A DNA stretch of 64,000 nucleotides from positions 2,309,556-2,373,555 of the forward strand of contig OX639965.1 of the NCBI GenBank assembly GCA_951828235.1, given 5' to 3'. The DNA is from an uncultured Gammaproteobacteria bacterium. GTDB taxonomy: Bacteria > Pseudomonadota > Gammaproteobacteria > Steroidobacterales > Foliamicaceae. Below the pieces are notes generated by a model, which was not told the origin of the DNA, ran no database searches, and worked only from the letters and a program-made list of their open reading frames with translations. Below are positions 1-7,027 of the stretch, piece after piece. Each line of letters opens with the position of its first letter. The stretch's first letter is position 1. Made by a program: the position numbers and the translations under genes.

Positions 1-1629
1 ATGGGTGGAGCGCCTGATGAGCGCTCGCTCTGCAAGAAAATCTGAGGTTTGTTTGTTGAATGCATGGCGCGCCTGGATGTCCCAGCCCAAGTCCATCGTG
101 TAATCCGTCTCCGTATCAAATTGTGGCCAATCGGGAAGACCAGGGCCGTTAGGATTGCCGGTCTTGGCGAAATTCAGCCAGTAACCTCGAACGATTTCGC
201 CAAAGCGCCTGTCCTCATCGTTCAGTTCCACCGCCACGGGCCGGTGGTAGTCGGGCTGATCCCAAATGTGACCGAAAAGATAGGGGACCTCCATGCCATG
301 CGGTGCGCCAGGCGTAGTTGATCGCAGGCTTTCCGGAAGATACGTGACATGGTAGTGCCATGCCGGTGCGGAAACAGAACGCATTTCCTTTGCCAGGTGT
401 CGGGTAGAGGCAATAAACAAGCCCTCGCCAAACCACCTTTGCGAAACGCCAATTCGCGTCCATTTGTCATCGAATATTGCAAGATCATCTTCGCTCAAAC
501 CCTTGAGCAGGGAACTTGCCATAAACCACTTTGCAATCAGGGGAACGTTGTCGATCTGGTTCCATTCCCAGTTGCTGACGCCAGTCATGTAAGGGACGTT
601 GTGTTGACGCCCCTGTTCGAACATTCTCGCGATATCACCCGGTACCAGGTTGCCATCAATGACGGGATTAAGTACAAGGTCGGGCGGCGGATATTCGATC
701 AGCGTCTCGATCGGAAGTGATCGTAACGCGCTGGCTACCTCATCGGAAGTGCCGGAGAGTCCAACATGTTCAGCGAATTCAACGCCCACGTCTTCCATCG
801 ACGCGTAAGCCGCGCCCGGAAGACTGCGTTGGGACAGATGACGGGAGCAATCCAGTTGGACGGCACTGCCCTGCGCAATGGCTCTATGGAACAATCCCCT
901 TGATTGCGGCGTGATCATCAGGAAGTTGACCATGACGCCACCTGCCGAATGACCGAAAATTGTAATGCTTTCCGGGTCGCCGCCGATTGCTTCAACATTG
1001 TCGTTGACCCATTGAAGTGCGGCTATGGCGTCCATAAGCGAATAATTTGCGAGCAATTCGTCGCTCTGGAGTCGGGATAGGGCGGGATGCGCGAACTGAC
1101 CCAACAATCCCAGGCGGTAATTTGGGGTGACAACAATTACACCTTCAGAGGCGAGATCGTCACCGGTCCACACGGGCCAGCTTGACGACGCGTACTTCCA
1201 GGCGCTGCCGTGAAAATACACCATGACGGGTAGTTTTTCCCCCGCGGCGTGCTTGGGTCGCCAGATATTCAGAGTGAGACAATCTTCACTAGTCCCGACT
1301 GACCGAAGATGTTCTTTGCCCCACTCCGGGCGGCTATCAGGAATGGTTTGCGGGCAGGCGTGACCAAACTCGCCGGAGTTTCTTATTCGGGCGTACGCTG
1401 CGAAGGGCTGCGGAGGGCGCCAACGCAATGCGCCAACAGGCGGGGCCGCATAAGGAACGCCCTTCCAGGCCAGGACATCATCCTCGATCACACCGCGAAA
1501 CTGACCACTTGTAGTTTCAATCAGTGTTTCGTCGGACTGGCTATTCGCGCTTCTTATGCAAGTAATGTTGGTCAGCACTATTGCGCACATGACCATCAGG
1601 CGCATTAGCTTTGGTGTCTTGCGAATCAT
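1..1629 (-). CDS. Type-B carboxylesterase, 3' end outside window
   Basis: The reverse strand is open from an ATG at 1629 to the window edge, about 543 residues, with no stop seen. It is an alpha/beta-hydrolase of the carboxylesterase type B family. The family signature SEDCLTLNIW lies near residue 90. The nucleophile elbow reads GHSAGG (Ser about 228) where GESAGG is usual. The catalytic His is in PHGMEVPYLFG (about 444). The hydrophobic N-terminus MRLMVMCAIVLTNITC suggests export. It hydrolyses carboxylic esters, but the substrate is unknown. It starts 45 bp after the multicopper oxidase stop on the same strand, so it is probably the last gene of that operon. GTG codons just upstream are alternative starts. 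Judged by family length, only a short C-terminal piece is missing. Confidence 0.85.
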   Translation of the reverse strand, partial: MIRKTPKLMRLMVMCAIVLTNITCIRSANSQSDETLIETTSGQFRGVIEDDVLAWKGVPYAAPPVGALRWRPPQPFAAYARIRNSGEFGHACPQTIPDSRPEWGKEHLRSVGTSEDCLTLNIWRPKHAAGEKLPVMVYFHGSAWKYASSSWPVWTGDDLASEGVIVVTPNYRLGLLGQFAHPALSRLQSDELLANYSLMDAIAALQWVNDNVEAIGGDPESITIFGHSAGGVMVNFLMITPQSRGLFHRAIAQGSAVQLDCSRHLSQRSLPGAAYASMEDVGVEFAEHVGLSGTSDEVASALRSLPIETLIEYPPPDLVLNPVIDGNLVPGDIARMFEQGRQHNVPYMTGVSNWEWNQIDNVPLIAKWFMASSLLKGLSEDDLAIFDDKWTRIGVSQRWFGEGLFIASTRHLAKEMRSVSAPAWHYHVTYLPESLRSTTPGAPHGMEVPYLFGHIWDQPDYHRPVAVELNDEDRRFGEIVRGYWLNFAKTGNPNGPGLPDWPQFDTETDYTMDLGWDIQARHAFNKQTSDFLAERALIRRSTH

Positions 1630-1674
1630 CCGAATCACGCTGTCCAAGTTCCCGTTTACATCACCACTCAAGTC

Positions 1675-3576
1675 TCAATCTGGCTCAATCACCACGAGTT
1701 CAGTGATCATGCCCAGACCCGCATGGTTGAAGATGTGGCAGTGAAATAACCATCGGCCGGCGCCACCGCCCGGCTCGCCGGTTTCGATGTAGGGTCGGTC
1801 TTCCAGCCGAACTCGCATTACGAGGATGTGGTTCGGGGGAACGTCCACCGTGTCCACGAACTCGGACGGATACTCAAAAACGACAGTTTCTTCTGCATCT
1901 CTGCGCTCTATCAGGCGAACGGGCTGAAAGGAAAAACCATGCAGATGCATCGGATGATGCATCTGCGTGCGGTTATGGAGCCGCAATTCAAGAAGATCGC
2001 CCAGACGTGCCCAGCGGCTCGAGTAGACATGAGGAACTGCGCGAAAATCGACTGCTTCTGTGCCCTCAAGCTGAATGCCGTGAATTCCATCCATGGATTC
2101 GCGCATACCGACGATCGCTAAACTGATTGTCTCGTCAGACAGGCCTGGCTGTGGCTCATCAAAGGTGTAAGGATCCAGGAGATGATCTTTGATTTCCTCA
2201 TTACGGATATCCACGACCGGATCGTTGATCGCCGGATGGACTCTCAACGGATCGCCAGCTTCAATTGCGAAAACGGGACTCCCGGTATTCTCGACGATCC
2301 GAAAATGGGCTACCGGTACGGTCGGTATGTTGCCGTAACCATTCGGGTATTCCTGAGTGCCGTAATGGCGAAAATCCAATGTCCAAAGCGTGAGTACGTC
2401 TCCAACCCTGGCGCCATCAGGTACTTGTAAGACGACGTCCTTTCGCGTCGCATTCGAAAGGAGAATCTCGCCGCCGTCGAATTTGAAGTCCAGACCCTGC
2501 TGCACACCGCCCTCAAGACGCACATAGTCCAATAGTCCGCCTTCACCGCCTATGCGATAGAGAGGGACTTTTGCTCCCTTTTGGTCAGTGAGACGCAGCC
2601 GAAAGTAACGGGCAACGGAAGCATTCAGGATTTGCAGGCGCACCCCTTGACCGGCCCGCACATCAATAAAGTCATCACCATCCTCCACGGCACCGGGAGC
2701 GTCCGGAGAGCCATCCCGTGGGGCTGCCCTCAGCCCATTCGTCAAAACCAGCTGCCCCTCATTGACGCGGCAATCGAACTTCGGGCCACAGTTGACGGGC
2801 GGCATTACATTGGGAATCTCTCCGGCAGCGAGAGGGCCCGAGTCGAGGAGATTACCGTGATTGTCCCGTGGTGTTTCGCAAAGGTCTTTCGGTGTGGGGT
2901 AAGCGGAGTGCCCGGCAAAAGGGCCGTACTGGTTGCTGAAGGCCCAGGGTTTGTGCGGGTCCTCGGGGAAAGTTGCGAAATCGTTCTTGCCGGGTTCCTT
3001 GCAGACCGTCGTATCCGACAACATCAAGGTATGCGTTTGCGAGGGAAGTACACCAAGCTCAGTCAGCGCCCGGTCTGCATGGTCGGTGACGATGATCGGT
3101 CCGAAAAGTCCCTTGAACTCTTTGTTTGCGGGCATGGAGTGAGAGTGGTACCAGAATATTCCGGGGCGGGTCACGCGGAACCTGTAAGTAAAGGTCTCGC
3201 CGGTCCCAACCGGATTTTGCGTTACGGTCGTGCCGTCATTTGGGTTGTCGAGTTCGATGCCATGCCAGTGCACGGTCATCGGTTCGTCGAGGCGGTTTGT
3301 GAAATGGGCAATGACCTTGTCGCCGACCTGCAGGCTCAATTCCGGACCAGGCGTCCCGCCGTTGAATGTGTAGGCATTTGCCATCAAGCCGTTACCCGTA
3401 AGGTCGACGGGCAATTTTTCTGCGACAAGTTCGAATTCAAGTACGGTCGGTGAAGCGTCCAGATCCTCAACCGTCGGCAACGAGCCAGATCCGGTAGCGC
3501 TGTTTGCCGTTTGTGGCTCCAATAAAGCGGCGCAGGCCGCAAATGCAAAGCCAGCCATCTTCAAGGGACGACTCAC
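1675..3576 (-). CDS. Secreted multicopper oxidase (laccase-like)
   Basis: 633 residues with an N-terminal signal-like stretch (about 1-27). All four copper-binding segments of three-domain multicopper oxidases are present: HWHG (103-106), HSH (144-146), HHPMHLHG (about 546-553) and HCHIFNHAGLGM (612-623). The last supplies the type-1 Cys and a Met in the axial position. The family oxidises phenols, metals or other donors while reducing O2 to water, and would act in the periplasm or outside. The start codon overlaps the stop of the upstream gene by ATGA, so the two are probably translationally coupled. The natural substrate cannot be read from the sequence. Its neighbours suggest an oxidative catabolic role rather than a copper-resistance operon, since no copA/copB-type partner is seen. 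Confidence 0.93.
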   Translation of the reverse strand: MSRPLKMAGFAFAACAALLEPQTANSATGSGSLPTVEDLDASPTVLEFELVAEKLPVDLTGNGLMANAYTFNGGTPGPELSLQVGDKVIAHFTNRLDEPMTVHWHGIELDNPNDGTTVTQNPVGTGETFTYRFRVTRPGIFWYHSHSMPANKEFKGLFGPIIVTDHADRALTELGVLPSQTHTLMLSDTTVCKEPGKNDFATFPEDPHKPWAFSNQYGPFAGHSAYPTPKDLCETPRDNHGNLLDSGPLAAGEIPNVMPPVNCGPKFDCRVNEGQLVLTNGLRAAPRDGSPDAPGAVEDGDDFIDVRAGQGVRLQILNASVARYFRLRLTDQKGAKVPLYRIGGEGGLLDYVRLEGGVQQGLDFKFDGGEILLSNATRKDVVLQVPDGARVGDVLTLWTLDFRHYGTQEYPNGYGNIPTVPVAHFRIVENTGSPVFAIEAGDPLRVHPAINDPVVDIRNEEIKDHLLDPYTFDEPQPGLSDETISLAIVGMRESMDGIHGIQLEGTEAVDFRAVPHVYSSRWARLGDLLELRLHNRTQMHHPMHLHGFSFQPVRLIERRDAEETVVFEYPSEFVDTVDVPPNHILVMRVRLEDRPYIETGEPGGGAGRWLFHCHIFNHAGLGMITELVVIEPD

Positions 3577-4595
3577 TCTGCGCGGCGAGCTGTCATGCGT
3601 CCGGCGGTCCAGGAGTTGACCTGGGGTTCAGGGGGCTGAAAGATCGGTGGGCCGGCGTCAAGGCGTATTTCCTTGGTCCAGTATCCTTCAAGCGTAACGA
3701 CCTGCCGTGAGGCATCAGTCACCACTTTCAGCAGAAGGTTGTCGAGGCCGTAGTCCTGCTTGTCGCTGCCCCAGACGGTTTGGCCCTTGAGGCAAGAGTC
3801 GCCGCCGACGTTGTCCCTGCACGCCTGGCCCTCAACCACAGCGGTTGACTGAGCGCCGATATTTCCTCCCAGGGCTTCACCTCGTGCAATAGATGCGCTG
3901 CCCGGTGTTTGCCAGTCACCCTGAGCGTTTTGGCCGGTTTCGATCTTTTGGGCATGCTCTGCAGGAAAACAATCGTCCGGATGATCGGCAAGGCAGATCT
4001 GCGAAGGGAAGCCCCTTGACGCAATGACGTAGTCAAACCCGCCGTGAGCATTGCGCGTGGCGGAATCCACGGCCGTCGGCGCAATCGTATGAGTAATGTT
4101 CTTCCACGAGTGAACCGCGCGCGGCTGTGCGTTGACGTTACCGCCCTGCACTGAACGGATTTCCGGAATGTTTGTAATCAAACTGCGAGCCGCAGGTCCC
4201 ACGATCAGTGTCGCGCTTATCAGATCATCCTCCGGGTCGCCCGACGATTGATCGTCAAGCGTGACAGTCCCGGTCATCAATGGGGCGTGGCGGGCATCTC
4301 CCGCCGACGGCACGTAAAGCGGGTCGGCCAATTCGCTATCAATTTCGAAATAGACGGCATTCGAAACCGGACCGACCCATGGCAATGGATTGCCCACAAG
4401 TTCCTCAGTTACGCGGCTGTAGGAGCAATCGCTCAAGTAGAAGAATTTTGACAAATGCAAGCAATTGTTTTCCTGGCTGTTGTTGAATTTGCCTTCAACA
4501 TTGGTTGTAACCGATCCGGCGACGGCTGATTCAGTACCAGCAAACGCAATGAGAACGATCACTGCAGTCGTGGCCAATCTACCGATGGATTGCAT
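3573..4595 (-). CDS. Secreted protein of unknown function, coupled to multicopper oxidase
   Basis: About 340 residues. The chosen ATG at 4595 follows a GGAGGGG Shine-Dalgarno and opens directly into a signal peptide (MQSIGRLATTAVIVLIAF, cleavage near AVAG). An in-frame ATG at 4652 would put 19 polar residues ahead of it, which is less likely. The mature part has several Cys residues (for example NNCLHLSKFFYLSDC) and no motif I recognise. It overlaps the oxidase start by four bases, so the two products are probably made together. It could be an oxidase partner, a substrate-binding protein or an enzyme of an undescribed family. The gene is clearly real from its signal peptide, ribosome site and tight packing; the function is open. 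Confidence 0.8.
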   Translation of the reverse strand: MQSIGRLATTAVIVLIAFAGTESAVAGSVTTNVEGKFNNSQENNCLHLSKFFYLSDCSYSRVTEELVGNPLPWVGPVSNAVYFEIDSELADPLYVPSAGDARHAPLMTGTVTLDDQSSGDPEDDLISATLIVGPAARSLITNIPEIRSVQGGNVNAQPRAVHSWKNITHTIAPTAVDSATRNAHGGFDYVIASRGFPSQICLADHPDDCFPAEHAQKIETGQNAQGDWQTPGSASIARGEALGGNIGAQSTAVVEGQACRDNVGGDSCLKGQTVWGSDKQDYGLDNLLLKVVTDASRQVVTLEGYWTKEIRLDAGPPIFQPPEPQVNSWTAGRMTARRAE

Positions 4596-4624
4596 ACCAG
4601 CACGTCCCCTCCAAGATTGTGTGC

Positions 4625-5035
4625 TCACGCTTCCATGGGCTCTGCAAACCACCAGCGATGGCCCTGGAAATCTTCGGCCAAATAAATGCGGTTGCCGTAA
4701 TCCCGGTCGCCGGGCTCAATGTGAATCTTCGCTCCCGCGGCCCGTGCCTGCTTGCAATGCTCTTCTACATCGTCAACGTAAACGTGAAGCGTCTGAGTAT
4801 TTGTGCCGTTAATGGAACGGGGACTCTTCAGTTCCCTAACCTTGGCTGCATCTCCGACCATGATCATGCCGTCCCCAAACACCAGTTCCGAATGCTGAAG
4901 TTTGCCGTCTGGTGACTGGATCTTGAGTCGAACCTCGAAGCCGAAGGCTTCACAAAGCCAGTCCATCGCAGCGACCGGGTCATCGTAGTAGACGTTCGAT
5001 GCAATACGTGTGTAACCATCAGGGATTGGTTTCAT
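4625..5035 (-). CDS. VOC-family (glyoxalase/PhnB-like) protein
   Basis: 136 residues from the ATG at 5035, preceded by GAAGGAG at good spacing; a longer in-frame reading from 5146 has no such support. The sequence shows the paired beta-alpha-beta-beta-beta pattern of the vicinal oxygen chelate superfamily, with NVYYDDPVAAMDWLCEAFGF at the N-terminus and DYGNRIYLAEDFQGHRWWFA at the C-terminus. Members are glyoxalases, ring-cleavage dioxygenases, epimerases or drug-binding proteins. This one resembles the PhnB-like group, for which activity cannot be predicted. It lies 40 bp after the TauD-type gene in the leftward operon. Confidence 0.85.
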   Translation of the reverse strand: MKPIPDGYTRIASNVYYDDPVAAMDWLCEAFGFEVRLKIQSPDGKLQHSELVFGDGMIMVGDAAKVRELKSPRSINGTNTQTLHVYVDDVEEHCKQARAAGAKIHIEPGDRDYGNRIYLAEDFQGHRWWFAEPMEA

Positions 5036-5075
5036 ATTGAAGTCTCCTTCTCGAGCGCTTGAGCCTGTAGTCTTG

Positions 5076-5939
5076 TCAGGGACGTGGCGGCTCCTCAGCA
5101 GCAATGGATACGCGGTGAAACAGTCGGCGCCCGTCGAAATGATCATCGATGCGCTTATGCGCTGTGCATCGATTGTCCCAAATGCATACTGATCGGGGGT
5201 CCCAATTCCAGCGACATTGAAATTCGGGCTTGGCGATATGTTTTCTCAGAAACCGCAAGATCGCGTCACTCTCGTCGTTCTCAAGATCATTGATGTGACG
5301 GGTACGGAAAGGGTCGACAAAGAGTGCTGACCTCCCGGTCTCAGGATGCGTGTGAACCACGGGGTGGTTGATGGGCGGATGCCAAAACATATCCAACATC
5401 CGTTTCATTGCCGGCTCGGCACTGATGAAGCGTTCGACCATAGCGAAATCGAGCTTCGGAAACGTAGCCGTCTTTCCGGTCAACAGTTTCTTCATGCTGT
5501 CCGACAGATGGTCGTAGGCGTCGTACATATTTACCCAGATCGTGTCTCCGCCGGCTTCTGGCGTCTCCAGACAAAAGAGCACGGCTGCCTTGGACGGTAT
5601 GTCTCTTGAGGAAACATCGATATGAATCGTGTCTGTCGGCGGCGCATTTTCCATCCATGCGGTCTGCTCGAAGATCTCGATGTCCGGCTCTTCCTTGACT
5701 CTGAGTTCCGGAGGAATGAACGGAAGAATCTCGGGCTTGCCAAACAGAGAGGCGAACGCCTTGAACTGAGAAGGAGCCAAAGTCTGATCGCGAAAGAAGA
5801 GCACCTGATGCTCTAGCCAGGCGTCGTGGAGCTGACTCACAACCGCAGCGTTCAGGGTATGGGAAAGATCCAATCCCGTGACTTCCGCGCCCAGTGCCCC
5901 GGCCAGAGGTCGAAGATCAAAATTCTGGTCCGTCATCAC
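5076..5939 (-). CDS. TauD/TfdA-family Fe(II)/2-oxoglutarate dioxygenase
   Basis: 287 residues, the usual family length. The metal-binding facial triad is visible as HID in the IHIDVSS segment (about 106-108) and the distal His in NRCTAHKRIDD (about 261), followed by the 2-oxoglutarate-binding Arg region GRRLFHR. The segment HPVVHTHPETGRSALFV is typical of TauD/TfdA enzymes. These hydroxylate a substrate while decarboxylating 2-oxoglutarate, often releasing sulfite or cleaving an ether. It is the first gene of the leftward operon, so expression probably starts at the divergent promoter region 5940-6227. The substrate is unknown, and no sulfonate transporter accompanies it. Confidence 0.92.
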   Translation of the reverse strand: MMTDQNFDLRPLAGALGAEVTGLDLSHTLNAAVVSQLHDAWLEHQVLFFRDQTLAPSQFKAFASLFGKPEILPFIPPELRVKEEPDIEIFEQTAWMENAPPTDTIHIDVSSRDIPSKAAVLFCLETPEAGGDTIWVNMYDAYDHLSDSMKKLLTGKTATFPKLDFAMVERFISAEPAMKRMLDMFWHPPINHPVVHTHPETGRSALFVDPFRTRHINDLENDESDAILRFLRKHIAKPEFQCRWNWDPRSVCIWDNRCTAHKRIDDHFDGRRLFHRVSIAAEEPPRP

Positions 5940-6063
5940 AATACCTCCGTTATTCGCATTGCATCAGGGGTGACTCACTGGACCAGCGCTGCTGCTGGCC
6001 AGAAAACCGGCGTTTATTGATCGTTGCCGCATTTCCTTTTACCGGGCACCACGCCGATAAAAG

Positions 6064-6076
6064 ATACCAAGTAGTA
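6064..6076. promoter_or_regulatory. Candidate TetR operator, copy 1 (leftward promoter)
   Basis: ATACCAAGTAGTA, the exact reverse complement of the copy at 6203-6215. Read leftwards it lies between a possible -35 (TTGTGC) and runs into a possible -10 (TATCTT) of the promoter serving the dioxygenase-oxidase operon. Its position relative to the -10 matches that of the second copy. Operator function is inferred from symmetry and from the neighbouring TetR gene. Confidence 0.6.
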
Positions 6077-6202
6077 TGAAATAAGCACAAGAACTTACTA
6101 TACGGTTTGTTTTTGGCCTGTCAATTGGACCTTTTATCAAATGAATGCCAAGAAACGTCCCACTTTGTGTAACGTAATGGTCGCATATTTCAAACAATAA
6201 TT

Positions 6203-6215
6203 TACTACTTGGTAT
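6203..6215. promoter_or_regulatory. Candidate TetR operator, copy 2 (rightward promoter)
   Basis: TACTACTTGGTAT, which overlaps a good -10 box (TATACT, 6213-6218) for the rightward regulator-receptor transcript. It is the mirror image of 6064-6076, with 126 bp between the two. A regulator bound here would block the promoter directly. The rest of 5940-6227 holds no gene that I can see. Confidence 0.6.
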
Positions 6216-6227
6216 ACTTAGGCCGAT

Positions 6228-6950
6228 ATGGAGGTTGAGACTTTGACAGACTTAGCGATTCAAACGGAGGCCGTGCGCGGCAAGAGGCAGCGGAACAGAG
6301 AGCAAAACAAGCGGGCTATGTTGAACGCTTTTGAATCTATCCTTGTGCGGGACGGAATTCACAATCTGCGGACACAGACACTGATGGACGAAGCGGGCTT
6401 GGGAAAGCCTGCCCTGTACAGCTATTTCGGTGGCATGTCCGGCCTCCTCAAGGCCTGGCTGAAGAAGAATCCGCTTTGGCCACAGGCGACCGATCTCGTG
6501 GACGGACACGAATACGGCGAGCTCGACCGACTGCCGGTCATGGAACGCATTCGATTGAGCCTTATTGGCGCAGCCAATCATTGGCACGAGAATGAAGCTG
6601 TAGCGCGGCTCATGGCAGAGGAACTCTCGGGGCCCACACCCTTCTCGAAAACGCTGGCTGAGCTCCGGCGGCAAAAACAGGATGAGGTCACCCAAGATCT
6701 GGCGAGCGACGCGGAAGTTCTCGCGCGAGACAATTGGAGAATACTCGTCGTTCTCTATGCTGCGGTGTCGTTCGCCTCAATGCGGCGGCTTTCGGATACG
6801 CAATACCTGAACCTTGAGCTTCACACGGACGAAGGCTGGAAGGACTTCCTGTCCATGATTTCCGAATTGATTGACGATCTCGCGCTTGCGGCCACCGTAA
6901 AACAGGCCGCAAGAGAATCGGTCGAACGCCAGGAGAGCAAATCCCGATGA
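6228..6950 (+). CDS. TetR-family transcriptional regulator
   Basis: 240 residues from ATG 6228. A helix-turn-helix typical of TetR proteins spans about 35-75 (TLMDEAGLGKPALYSYFGG), followed by an all-alpha ligand-binding part with no recognisable ligand signature. A second possible start is TTG 6243: GGAGG at 6230-6234 sits 8 bases before it, and the likely -10 at 6213-6218 would leave almost no leader for ATG 6228. The gene is divergent from the dioxygenase operon and immediately precedes the TonB-dependent receptor, so it is the obvious local regulator of both. Confidence 0.9.
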   Translation: MEVETLTDLAIQTEAVRGKRQRNREQNKRAMLNAFESILVRDGIHNLRTQTLMDEAGLGKPALYSYFGGMSGLLKAWLKKNPLWPQATDLVDGHEYGELDRLPVMERIRLSLIGAANHWHENEAVARLMAEELSGPTPFSKTLAELRRQKQDEVTQDLASDAEVLARDNWRILVVLYAAVSFASMRRLSDTQYLNLELHTDEGWKDFLSMISELIDDLALAATVKQAARESVERQESKSR

Positions 6951-7027
6951 AGATGCTCATCGGCATGGCGCGCAGCAGGCTGACTGCGTATCCCGCAGCT
7001 TGGGGGACATTATCAAGGGGGTATGTC

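Noticed and set aside
5036-5146. Longer N-terminus for the VOC protein
   Set aside because: The upstream residues overlap the end of the dioxygenase gene and lack a ribosome site, while ATG 5035 has GAAGGAG at proper distance.
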